From contig CAMKEM010000016.1 of assembly GCA_946411565.1 (NCBI GenBank), positions 1 through 48,014 of the forward strand: 48,014 nucleotides of DNA. Reading direction: 5' to 3'. The DNA comes from an uncultured Prevotellaceae bacterium (GTDB lineage: Bacteria > Bacteroidota > Bacteroidia > Bacteroidales > Bacteroidaceae). A program made the translations under genes and the position numbers. Every line of letters begins with the position of its first letter. Position 1 is the stretch's first letter. This document shows, piece after piece, positions 19,203 through 25,796 of this stretch. The notes under the pieces are model-generated. The model made no database searches. It was given only the letters and a program-made list of their open reading frames with translations, and was not told where the DNA came from.

Positions 19203-20657
19203 GTGAATTTCAAACTAACATATAAGATTCTCGGTTCACTACTCTTCCTTGAGTCTGTGTTCATGATAATGTGTCTTGGTGTATCGCTTATATACCAAGA
19301 AGATGACACGTTTGCATTCATACTATCAATCCTTATCACACAGATGTTCGGTTTCTCCTTGCGATATCTCGGCAGGGAAGCAACCAACACCATGAGCAGA
19401 AGCGATTCCTTCCTTGTCGTAACGCTGGCATGGACTCTGTTTAGTCTCTTCGGCACCCTGCCATTCCTCATAGGTGGCTACATCACCAATTTCACAAACG
19501 CTTTCTTTGAATCAATGTCGGGTTTCACCACCACAGGTGCTACCATCCTAAATGATGTGGAATGTCTGCCTCACGGAATTCTATTCTGGCGAAGCCTGTC
19601 ACAATGGATTGGCGGATTAGGTATCGTATTCTTCACCATTGCCGTATTACCGTCAATGGTAGGCGGTTCCGTAAAGGTCTTTGCAGCTGAGGCTACAGGT
19701 CCTATCAAGACAAAACTACACCCCCGACTTTCCACTACTGCAAAGAGCATCTGGATTATCTTCCTTAGTCTCTCCATTGCCTGCGGAGTATGCTATTATC
19801 TACTCGGAATGAATGTTTTCGATAGTATCAACTATGCCATGACAACTCTCGCAACAGGAGGTTTTGCCACGCATAATGATAGTATTGAGACATTCCAGTC
19901 ACCAGCAATAGAATATGTCAGCACATTATTCTGTTTCCTCTCAGGACTTAACTTCATCCTTCTATATCGTAGCATCATAAAGGGAGAGATCAAGAATCTC
20001 TTCAATAACGTTGAAGTGAAGTTCTATGTCGGCGTCACCCTCATCTTCACGTTCTTCATAATGGTGATGCTCATAACCCACAACGGCTACGACTACGAAC
20101 ACGCTTTCCGATGCGGTATATATCAGGTTGTATCATTCATTACGACCACAGGACTTTTCAACGATGATGCTGCCAAATGGCCTCACGTCACATGGGTAGT
20201 TCTTGCCGTATGTATGTTCATTGGTGGATGTGCAGGTAGCACAAGTGGTGGTTTCAAGTCCGTCAGATGTATAATGCTTTTGAAGGTGGTGCGCAACGAG
20301 TTCCGCCAAATGCTACATCCACATGCAGTATTACCATTGCGTATCGGCGACACCAACGTACCAAACCAGAAACGTGTCACCCTACTCGCTTTCCTCACCG
20401 TCTATTGCCTAATGTGCATCTTCTGCGCTTTCTCTATGATAGCGGCAGGAATTGACAACACCAACGCCATTACAATCACGATTTCAACGCTCAGTAATGT
20501 AGGTCCTACGCTCGGCACAGAAATCGGTCCTACGATGTCATGGGATGAGCTTCCTGACTTTGCCAAGTGGATATGCTCACTCCTCATGCTTATGGGGCGT
20601 CTTGAGATATTCTCAGTATTGATAATCTTCACACCTGCGTTCTGGAAGGAGCAGTAA
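19203..20657 (+). CDS. trkH: Trk potassium uptake channel TrkH
   Basis: This 484-residue membrane protein has the four M1-P-M2 repeats of the SKT family. The four selectivity loops are visible with their central glycines: FTTTGATIL, TLATGGFATH, ITTTGLFND and LSNVGPTLG. It forms the K+ pathway of the inner membrane and pairs with TrkA just upstream. It starts with GTG (MNFKLTYKILG...); the first in-frame ATG would remove the first helix. It is the third gene in a row here with a non-ATG start (TTG, GTG, GTG). Confidence 0.94.
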   Translation: MNFKLTYKILGSLLFLESVFMIMCLGVSLIYQEDDTFAFILSILITQMFGFSLRYLGREATNTMSRSDSFLVVTLAWTLFSLFGTLPFLIGGYITNFTNAFFESMSGFTTTGATILNDVECLPHGILFWRSLSQWIGGLGIVFFTIAVLPSMVGGSVKVFAAEATGPIKTKLHPRLSTTAKSIWIIFLSLSIACGVCYYLLGMNVFDSINYAMTTLATGGFATHNDSIETFQSPAIEYVSTLFCFLSGLNFILLYRSIIKGEIKNLFNNVEVKFYVGVTLIFTFFIMVMLITHNGYDYEHAFRCGIYQVVSFITTTGLFNDDAAKWPHVTWVVLAVCMFIGGCAGSTSGGFKSVRCIMLLKVVRNEFRQMLHPHAVLPLRIGDTNVPNQKRVTLLAFLTVYCLMCIFCAFSMIAAGIDNTNAITITISTLSNVGPTLGTEIGPTMSWDELPDFAKWICSLLMLMGRLEIFSVLIIFTPAFWKEQ

Positions 20658-20732
20658 AAAAGCCTACCCCGTCCTTCCCCAAGGGAAGGCTCCTCCCCCC
20701 TTACCCCCACATGGGGGAATGGTTACACTTTT
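20656..20732. repeat. Dispersed repeat, left copy of an inverted pair
   Basis: The stretch AGCCTaCCCGTCCTTCCC ... GGGGGAaTGGTTACAcTTTTC directly follows trkH. Its reverse complement, with about 80 percent identity by eye, lies at 21033-21118. The pair brackets the 45-residue gene. It contains small C-rich/G-rich hairpins. Confidence 0.65.
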
Positions 20733-20760
20733 CTACTTTACGGAAAAATAATAAACAAAA

Positions 20761-20795
20761 ATAGAGAGTACAAAATGTGACTCTCTATTTTATAT
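20761..20795. terminator. Bidirectional terminator hairpin
   Basis: ATAGAGAGT (20761-20769) pairs with ACTCTCTAT (20780-20788), loop ACAAAATGTG. The minus-strand tail is TTTTTGTTTATTATTTTT and the plus-strand tail TTTTATAT. It overlaps the stop codon of the minus-strand small gene. Confidence 0.7.
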
Positions 20796-20922
20796 AATCC
20801 TTTGCTACCATATCATAATATAGGGCCTCTAATTCGCCGAGACTGAGTTGTTGTACAGAATGCTCAATCATTCTGACAAGCTCCTCACGTCGGCTTTCAT
20901 CGTTATAAGATTCAAAATTCAT
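20785..20922 (-). CDS. Small conserved-looking protein, function unknown
   Basis: This is a 45-residue acidic protein, MNFESYNDESRREELVRMIE... ending EALYYDMVAKDYIK. Two amphipathic helices are likely. Sequence style resembles short Bacteroidales proteins of unknown role that end in L-x-x-L-E-A-L-Y-Y-D-M. An upstream in-frame ATG would add 21 residues (HVNCYLLIVNYF...) that translate an AT-rich spacer, so the start at 20922 is preferred. It is bracketed by the two copies of an inverted dispersed repeat and terminates in its own hairpin. Confidence 0.6.
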   Translation of the reverse strand: MNFESYNDESRREELVRMIEHSVQQLSLGELEALYYDMVAKDYIK

Positions 20923-21032
20923 ATCTAAACAAGTAAAATAATTAACAATTAACAAGTAACAATTAACATGCCCTATCGCGCTCAAGCACTCTATCTATAC
21001 AATTAATAATCTACATACCATATCGCGAAAAA

Positions 21033-21118
21033 TGTAACCACTCCCCCTGGAGGAGGTAAGGGGGGGAGCTTTCCTTTTGGGAAAGACGGGTTAGGCTGTG
21101 ATAGGACGGGTTAGGCTT
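21033..21118. repeat. Dispersed repeat, right copy of an inverted pair
   Basis: This is the reverse-complement counterpart of 20656-20732. It contains the direct repeat GACGGGTTAGGCT at 21085 and 21105 (20 bp apart) and ends at the stop codon of the esterase-like gene. It may double as a transcription end for that gene. Confidence 0.6.
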
Positions 21119-21936
21119 TAATCATGATCATAATCCTCCGACATCTTCTTCATGTCCTGATAGGTAGTCTTGATATCATCCCAAGTAATATCAATACAGT
21201 CCTCTGTCTTACGCTTGCTAAGGGAATGGGAGATAAGCCAGTCGTAAGTCTTTTGCAGATAGAACAAACGGGCAAGCACACCATGATTCCCCCCCTCAAG
21301 CCAGTCAAAGCGCAGAAGCTTATCCTGGTCGTTTTCCTTAAGGTAATCCACAACCCTCTTCGACTCCTTGACACCAACAGCCCTATCTGCCGTGCCATGC
21401 ATAATCCATAGAGGCAACTGTCCAAGACCACTCATATCCTTTAGCGAACAACCACCACAAAGAGCCATGGCAGCCGCCACCTTCTCAGGATAAGTGCCAA
21501 CGAAATCCAGCGTACCATAACCGCCAAGACTCATACCGAGCACATATACACGCGTTGTATCAACATTATAGTTTGCCTTTGCCCACTCCAACAGATCATT
21601 GATCTTGGAGGGTTTCCAAGCACCACCAGGATTCTGAGGAGCAAGTACGAAGGCAGGAATCACCTTACCCTTGTCAATGGCATGAAGAACACCATAACGA
21701 CGCACACGCATCAAGTCCTTGCCACACAGACTTGCCCCATGAAGGAATATGATAAGCGGCATCTTATGTTGCTCAATCTTATAGTCCTCTGGCACAAAAT
21801 ACCAGAATTTATACCCATCAGGCACAGCATCCGTCATTTTTAGATACTCACCCGCCGTCTGCGCAGAAACAGATACAACGCTAACAATCAACATTGTCAG
21901 CACAATAACAATACGCTTTATATTTAGAATCTTCAT
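21118..21936 (-). CDS. Secreted alpha/beta hydrolase (esterase/peptidase-like)
   Basis: This 272-residue protein has an N-terminal signal peptide (cleavage after VSA, about residue 25). The alpha/beta-hydrolase fold is shown by LIIFLHGASL (oxyanion loop), the nucleophile elbow GMSLGG with S136, D184 in MHGTAD and H218 in EGGNHG, a complete Ser-Asp-His triad. The layout (PLWIMHGTADRAVGVKES) resembles the phospholipase/carboxylesterase and feruloyl-esterase-like proteins of Bacteroidales. The substrate cannot be told; an ester of plant polysaccharide or lipid is plausible but not shown. Oddity: after the hydrolase domain there is a charged tail of about 35 residues rich in D/E/K. A -7 box (plus-strand CAAAGTTA, 21966-21973) lies 30 nt upstream. 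Confidence 0.82.
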   Translation of the reverse strand: MKILNIKRIVIVLTMLIVSVVSVSAQTAGEYLKMTDAVPDGYKFWYFVPEDYKIEQHKMPLIIFLHGASLCGKDLMRVRRYGVLHAIDKGKVIPAFVLAPQNPGGAWKPSKINDLLEWAKANYNVDTTRVYVLGMSLGGYGTLDFVGTYPEKVAAAMALCGGCSLKDMSGLGQLPLWIMHGTADRAVGVKESKRVVDYLKENDQDKLLRFDWLEGGNHGVLARLFYLQKTYDWLISHSLSKRKTEDCIDITWDDIKTTYQDMKKMSEDYDHD

Positions 21937-21965
21937 TGTTTAGCCAATAAAATATTACACAAGCG

Positions 21966-21973
21966 CAAAGTTA
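21966..21973 (-). promoter_or_regulatory. Promoter -7 box of the esterase-like gene
   Basis: On the minus strand this reads TAACTTTG, about 30 nt before the start codon at 21936. No clear -33 TTTG is seen. Confidence 0.5.
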
Positions 21974-22057
21974 AGAAAAATCTCCGAAACAACCAACATA
22001 TTTTAGATTTTTTAGAATTGTTCAACGGAAACTTTCGTTTCTATTAGCACACATAAA

Positions 22058-22156
22058 ATTAATGCGATATTAATGTGAGATTAACGAGATATTACACGTT
22101 CTCACTTCGTGAGGAAACATTAATTTCCACCAATAACACATTAATTTCGCATTAAT
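22058..22156. repeat. 11-bp-periodic dyad array D (ATTAATG / CATTAAT)
   Basis: ATTAATG or a close variant is at 22058, 22069, 22080 and 22091, all 11 bp apart. CATTAAT is at 22118, 22139 and 22150. The centre is a hairpin CTCAC-TTC-GTGAG (22101-22113) whose midpoint, 22107, is also the mirror point of the motifs. Confidence 0.8.
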
Positions 22157-22244
22157 TGTTTTTCAGATAAATCAGATACGTCCGTTTCCCTTTTCTTTTT
22201 TCGAACACAGATTTCACAGATAATACAAATATCTGTGGTTTTAA

Positions 22245-22485
22245 AAAAAAAAGTTTTTTCGCGTTTTTCCTGTCACCTGCAACACTATCTGATTATCAAC
22301 ATGTTAGGTGGTGACAGGTAGTTTCACACCTGTCACCCACCTGTCACCCATACAAGCAACTCCTTTGGGGGACAAAGATACCTTGGTGACAGAAAGGTGA
22401 CAGATGGAAAAGTATCTGTCACCTCTTAACTTACTGATACTCAACGAGTGTTGCAGGTGACAGTAAAAACACGAAAAAACTTTTT
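22245..22485. repeat. Large palindrome E with eight GGTGACAG/CTGTCACC sites
   Basis: The sites are at 22270, 22310, 22330, 22341 | 22385, 22396, 22416, 22456. Steps are 40, 20, 11, 44, 11, 20, 40: a perfect mirror around 22366.5. The outer arms (about 40 bp, A-run, GTTTTTTCG, GTTTTT, CTGTCACCTGCAACACT) are inverted repeats with two mismatches. Confidence 0.85.
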
Positions 22486-22563
22486 TATAAAAATCTACCA
22501 ATGATAAAATTCATCGGCAAATCACGTTATAGTCTCGTTTGTTATTCAATGTAATAACGAATT

Positions 22564-22659
22564 AGCTCCAATGCAAGTCCAATTCAGCTCCAATTCAAGT
22601 CCAATCCAACTCCAATCGGGAATTAGAAATCTATTGGCTTTGCTATGGAATTACATTGG
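22564..22659. repeat. 11-bp-periodic dyad array F (TCCAAT / ATTGG)
   Basis: TCCAAT is at 22567, 22578, 22589, 22600 and 22611, exactly 11 bp apart. ATTGG, TATGG and ATTGG are at 22633, 22644 and 22655. The mirror point is 22624.5 for the three innermost pairs. Confidence 0.82.
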
Positions 22660-22751
22660 CGATTCTTATGTGCAAATCAGATCTGCGAGGGAAACAACTG
22701 GAGTTTCTTGCAAACAGTTGTAGGATATTAAATTCTAATACCGCATCCTTA

Positions 22752-22800
22752 GAATAGGCGAAAAAATGGGATTTGTAGGGGATTTGGTAGGGACTTGTAA
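22752..22800. repeat. Half array G (GGGATTTG) with hinge shared with array A
   Basis: GGGATTTG or GGGACTTG is at 22768, 22779 and 22790 (11-bp steps; the middle copy is GGGATTTG). It is preceded by GAATAGGCGAAAAAATGGGA, which matches the hinge of array A 21 kb away except for one A. The mirrored half is not evident. Confidence 0.65.
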
Positions 22801-22825
22801 AACCTCTGCACCTCTGCGTTTGAAA

Positions 22826-22856
22826 GACAAAAGGCTCACTAAGAAGTGAGCCTTAT
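22826..22856 (-). terminator. Terminator of cysK
   Basis: A perfect 10-bp stem AAGGCTCACT / AGTGAGCCTT with loop AAGA (22831-22854), followed on the minus strand by TTTGTCTTTC. Confidence 0.85.
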
Positions 22857-22878
22857 GTATAATAATTAGATAATTTAT

Positions 22879-23823
22879 TTAGAGTGGATACTCATCGAAA
22901 GCATAGAGGATGGTAGAGAGATAGCGCTCACCTGTGTCTGGGAGGAGAACAACAATCTTCTTGCCCTTGTTCTCTGGACGTGCTGCAATCTGAGCTGCTG
23001 CAAATGCTGCTGCACCAGAAGAGATACCAACGAGGAGACCTTCTGTCTGTGCAAGCTGACGACCTGTGCGGATAGCATCATCGTTATCAACGTCGATTAC
23101 CTCGTCGATTACGTCAGAGTTGTATGTCTTAGGAATGAAGCCTGCACCAATGCCCTGAATCTTGTGAGGACCGCTCTTACCACCGTTGAGAACAGGTGAG
23201 GTGAGAGGCTCAACCGCATAAATCTTCACGTTAGGATTCTTCTCCTTGAGATACTTACCAATACCTGATACTGTACCGCCTGTACCAACACCAGCAACGA
23301 AGATATCTACCTGTCCATCAGTAGCATCCCAGATCTCAGGGCCTGTTGTTGCATAGTGACGAGCTGGGTTTGCACCATTCTCGAACTGCTGGAGGATAAC
23401 GCTTCCTGGGATAGAGTCACGAAGTTCTTCTGCAGCCTTGATTGCACCAGGCATACCATCCTTACCGCTTGTGAGGCGTACCTCTGCACCGTATGCCTTA
23501 ACGAGGTTGCGACGCTCAACAGACATGGTCTCTGGCATGGTGAGGATAAGGTGATATCCCTTAACAGCACTAACGAGAGCAAGACCTACACCTGTATTAC
23601 CAGAAGTTGGCTCGATGATTGTTGCGCCTGGCTTAAGGAGGCCTTTAGCCTCTGCATCCTCGATCATAGCGAGTGCGATACGGTCCTTTACAGAGCCACC
23701 TGGGTTAAAATACTCAACCTTTGCGATTACTGGAGTCTCAAGGTTCTTTTCCTTAGAAAACTTGTTAAGTTCGAGCAGAGGGGTCTTACCGATCAGCTCA
23801 GTGAGTTGTTTTGCAATTGCCAT
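22879..23823 (-). CDS. cysK: Cysteine synthase A (O-acetylserine sulfhydrylase)
   Basis: This 314-residue PLP enzyme makes cysteine from O-acetylserine and sulfide. The PLP lysine is K46 in GGSVKDRIA. The substrate loop TSGNTGVG follows, then the phosphate-binding GTGGTVSG and the C-terminal SSGAAA. Length is normal. The gene has its own -7 box, a preceding untranslated stretch of about 50 nt, and its own terminator, so it is transcribed alone. Downstream lies the 0.9-kb repeat-filled gap (21937-22825). Confidence 0.95.
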   Translation of the reverse strand: MAIAKQLTELIGKTPLLELNKFSKEKNLETPVIAKVEYFNPGGSVKDRIALAMIEDAEAKGLLKPGATIIEPTSGNTGVGLALVSAVKGYHLILTMPETMSVERRNLVKAYGAEVRLTSGKDGMPGAIKAAEELRDSIPGSVILQQFENGANPARHYATTGPEIWDATDGQVDIFVAGVGTGGTVSGIGKYLKEKNPNVKIYAVEPLTSPVLNGGKSGPHKIQGIGAGFIPKTYNSDVIDEVIDVDNDDAIRTGRQLAQTEGLLVGISSGAAAFAAAQIAARPENKGKKIVVLLPDTGERYLSTILYAFDEYPL

Positions 23824-23873
23824 AATATTATTTTTTTAATCTTGTTATTGTTTATTGTTATGATTTCTGAGTG

Positions 23874-23905
23874 CAAAATTAGTATATTTCTATCATTTAC
23901 ACAAT
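23874..23905 (-). promoter_or_regulatory. Promoter of cysK
   Basis: Minus-strand TAATTTTG (plus 23874-23881) with ATTG (plus CAAT, 23902-23905) 20 nt upstream; start codon about 50 nt downstream. Confidence 0.6.
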
Positions 23906-23959
23906 ACCATAAATATGGTAATTTGATATTTTGCTTATAATATTAAGGTGTATAAAACA

Positions 23960-23988
23960 GAAAAAGCCCCTATAAACAGGGACTTTTC
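23960..23988 (-). terminator. Terminator of the MFS gene
   Basis: AAAAGCCCCT (23962-23971) pairs with AGGGACTTTT (23978-23987), with a G-T wobble on the minus strand; loop ATAAAC; the T-rich tail is on the minus strand. Confidence 0.7.
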
Positions 23989-24042
23989 TTGCGAAACGCA
24001 CTTTCTTTAACGGGGAACCGTAATTTTGAAAGTAAATTATGA

Positions 24043-25194
24043 CTAACGCCTTGATTCGTATCTTCTTATAAAGAAGGTGTAGGCGACAAATGCCATTATG
24101 GTAAAGCAGAGACCAACGAGGGCACAATAGTTGTATGGCATTCCAAGACTGATAGGCACTCCTCCAGAGAATGCCCCTATAGCATTACCGAGATTGAAGG
24201 CTATCTGTACCATAGCGCCGCCAAGCAGTTCTCCTCCGTCAGAATATCTGAGTAATAATAGTTGTTGTGGAGCTGACACACTAAAGAGTGCGGCTGTAGT
24301 TATCACCATACATACAACAGAGACGATAGCGTTCTGCGAGAAGAAAAAGATGATAGCAAGCATAAGGCACATTGTCATTACTCCATATCTGCCCATGTGA
24401 CCAGGACCTGCCTTGTCAGATATCTTTCCACCACTCAAATTTCCTACTACCATTCCTGCTCCAGCAAGTACCATCATGAAGGTCATCATCTCTGTTGGGA
24501 TGCCCGACATATTAGTCAAAAGAGGAGCGATATAACTATAATAGCAGAACACGCCACAGTTGCCTAAGAGCGTTCCTAAGATAACAAGCCATGGAGCGAG
24601 GTGCTTGAGAAAGCGGAATGTACCTTTGAAACCTATGTTAGGAAGCGGAGGTATTGAAGGCACAAACTTCCAGATGGCAAGTAGCGTGGCAATCCCCCAA
24701 ACACAAGAAAAGATGAAGACTAATCGCCAAGAGAGAATACCCGTGAGCCATGTACCAAGCGGAATACCTATGAGGTTGGCAATAGCCATTCCTACACTTA
24801 CAACAGCCACGGCAAAAGCAGACTTTCCATCAGGAGAGATTCTATCAGCAACAATACTCGTAACGCCAAAATAAGCACCATGAGGAAGTCCTGCACAGAA
24901 ACGTGCCAAGAGGAAAACGCCATACGAAGGACTTACCGCCATCAATGCTGAGGCAGATATAAAAATACCGCAAAGTACGAGAATGATACGCTTCAACGGC
25001 CACGTACGTCCGAGCATCAACAACATTGGAGCACCAACGCATACACCAAGCGCATAAGCGGAAATAAGATGACCAGCTACAGGGATGGACACAGAGAAAT
25101 CGCTTGCCACGTTAGGCAAGATTGCCATCATAACGAACTCGGTAATGCCAAGTCCAAAAGTGCCCATAGCAAGAGAGATGAGGGCTCTTTTCAC
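24043..25194 (-). CDS. MFS efflux transporter (DHA1 family, AraJ/NepI-like)
   Basis: This 383-residue inner-membrane protein has 12 predicted helices. The N-terminal pattern LAMGTFGLGITEFVMMAILPNVASDFSVSIPVAGHLISAYALGVCVGAP is that of the DHA1 drug/sugar exporters AraJ, YdhP and NepI, with motif A-like loop GRTWPLKRIIL between TM2 and TM3. The substrate cannot be told. It lies downstream of the MerR regulator gene on the same strand, separated by 114 nt that contain a 15-bp inverted repeat. A link to that regulator is possible because MerR proteins often control exporters, but this regulator also looks like a housekeeping type. Confidence 0.85.
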   Translation of the reverse strand: MKRALISLAMGTFGLGITEFVMMAILPNVASDFSVSIPVAGHLISAYALGVCVGAPMLLMLGRTWPLKRIILVLCGIFISASALMAVSPSYGVFLLARFCAGLPHGAYFGVTSIVADRISPDGKSAFAVAVVSVGMAIANLIGIPLGTWLTGILSWRLVFIFSCVWGIATLLAIWKFVPSIPPLPNIGFKGTFRFLKHLAPWLVILGTLLGNCGVFCYYSYIAPLLTNMSGIPTEMMTFMMVLAGAGMVVGNLSGGKISDKAGPGHMGRYGVMTMCLMLAIIFFFSQNAIVSVVCMVITTAALFSVSAPQQLLLLRYSDGGELLGGAMVQIAFNLGNAIGAFSGGVPISLGMPYNYCALVGLCFTIMAFVAYTFFIRRYESRR

Positions 25195-25216
25195 TATAAA
25201 ATATATCTATATTTTA

Positions 25217-25288
25217 AACGCAAAGGCGCAAAGACGCTAAGTAAGAATTTATCTCAAAAACTCCACGTCTTAGCGTCTTTGCGTTTTT
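25217..25288. repeat. Inverted repeat of CGCAAAG-type octamers
   Basis: CGCAAAGACGCTAAG (25227-25241) and CTTAGCGTCTTTGCG (25269-25283) are a perfect 15-bp inverted repeat with a 27-nt loop. The left arm continues an 8-bp series CGCAAAGG-CGCAAAGA-CGCTAAGT. Similar octamers are scattered in many bacterial genomes. It may terminate the MerR transcript. Confidence 0.7.
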
Positions 25289-25308
25289 AATAACATTTTA
25301 GGGATTAC

Positions 25309-25647
25309 TTATACGATAATATCAAGTTGTGTCTTTAAGGCAAGAAGCTCAGCCTTCACATCCTGCAATTTGCGGAGAACCTTATCAGTTTTATCCACAC
25401 CAGAACGATTTGTATGCAGCATTTTCTTTGCTGCTGCAATCTTGAAGCCACGCACCCTTATGAGGTTATAGATGACCTTGATATCATCTATCTCCTTCAT
25501 TGTATATTGGCGTACCTTGTTAGCAGTTGTCTTTGGCTTGATATGAGGAAACTCAGTTTCCCAGAACCTAAGAGTAGGCTCTGTAACACCAACAATCTCT
25601 GCCACGTCCTTGATGGTGTAATATACCTTTAAGTTTTTCTCTGCCAT
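25309..25647 (-). CDS. MerR-family DNA-binding regulator
   Basis: This 112-residue protein has the MerR winged helix-turn-helix: YYTIKDVAEIVGVTEPTLRFWETEFPHIKPKTTANKVRQYTMKEIDDIKVIYNLI, residues about 9-65, followed by a coiled-coil dimerisation helix. There are no cysteines for metal sensing and no effector domain, so the signal is unknown. The type with FWE in place of the usual YYE is common in Bacteroidetes. Its neighbours are alaS upstream, separated by a G/C-rich palindrome, and the MFS exporter downstream. Confidence 0.85.
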   Translation of the reverse strand: MAEKNLKVYYTIKDVAEIVGVTEPTLRFWETEFPHIKPKTTANKVRQYTMKEIDDIKVIYNLIRVRGFKIAAAKKMLHTNRSGVDKTDKVLRKLQDVKAELLALKTQLDIIV

Positions 25648-25670
25648 ATTGTGGGAGTTTAGAGTGATGA

Positions 25671-25787
25671 AGGAAGCCCCCCATCCCCCTAAGGGGGAGT
25701 ATTTTTAGTATGTATTAATCCCTTATATCTATAGCGATAAAAGGTATATAACAAACTCCCCCTTGGGGGGCTGGGGGGCTTCTTCAT
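25671..25787. repeat. C-rich/G-rich palindrome between alaS and the MerR gene
   Basis: GAAGCCCCCCATCCCCC...AAGGGGGAGT (about 25671-25700) is inverted at about 25757-25787 with two mismatches over 28 bp, around a 57-bp AT-rich loop. It probably ends alaS transcription on the minus strand. Confidence 0.65.
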
Positions 25788-25796
25788 ATTCACTTA

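Noticed and set aside
22264..22470. CRISPR array suggested by repeated GGTGACAG
   Set aside because: The unit is only 8 bp, occurs in both orientations, spacing is mirror-symmetric rather than uniform, and no cas genes are present.
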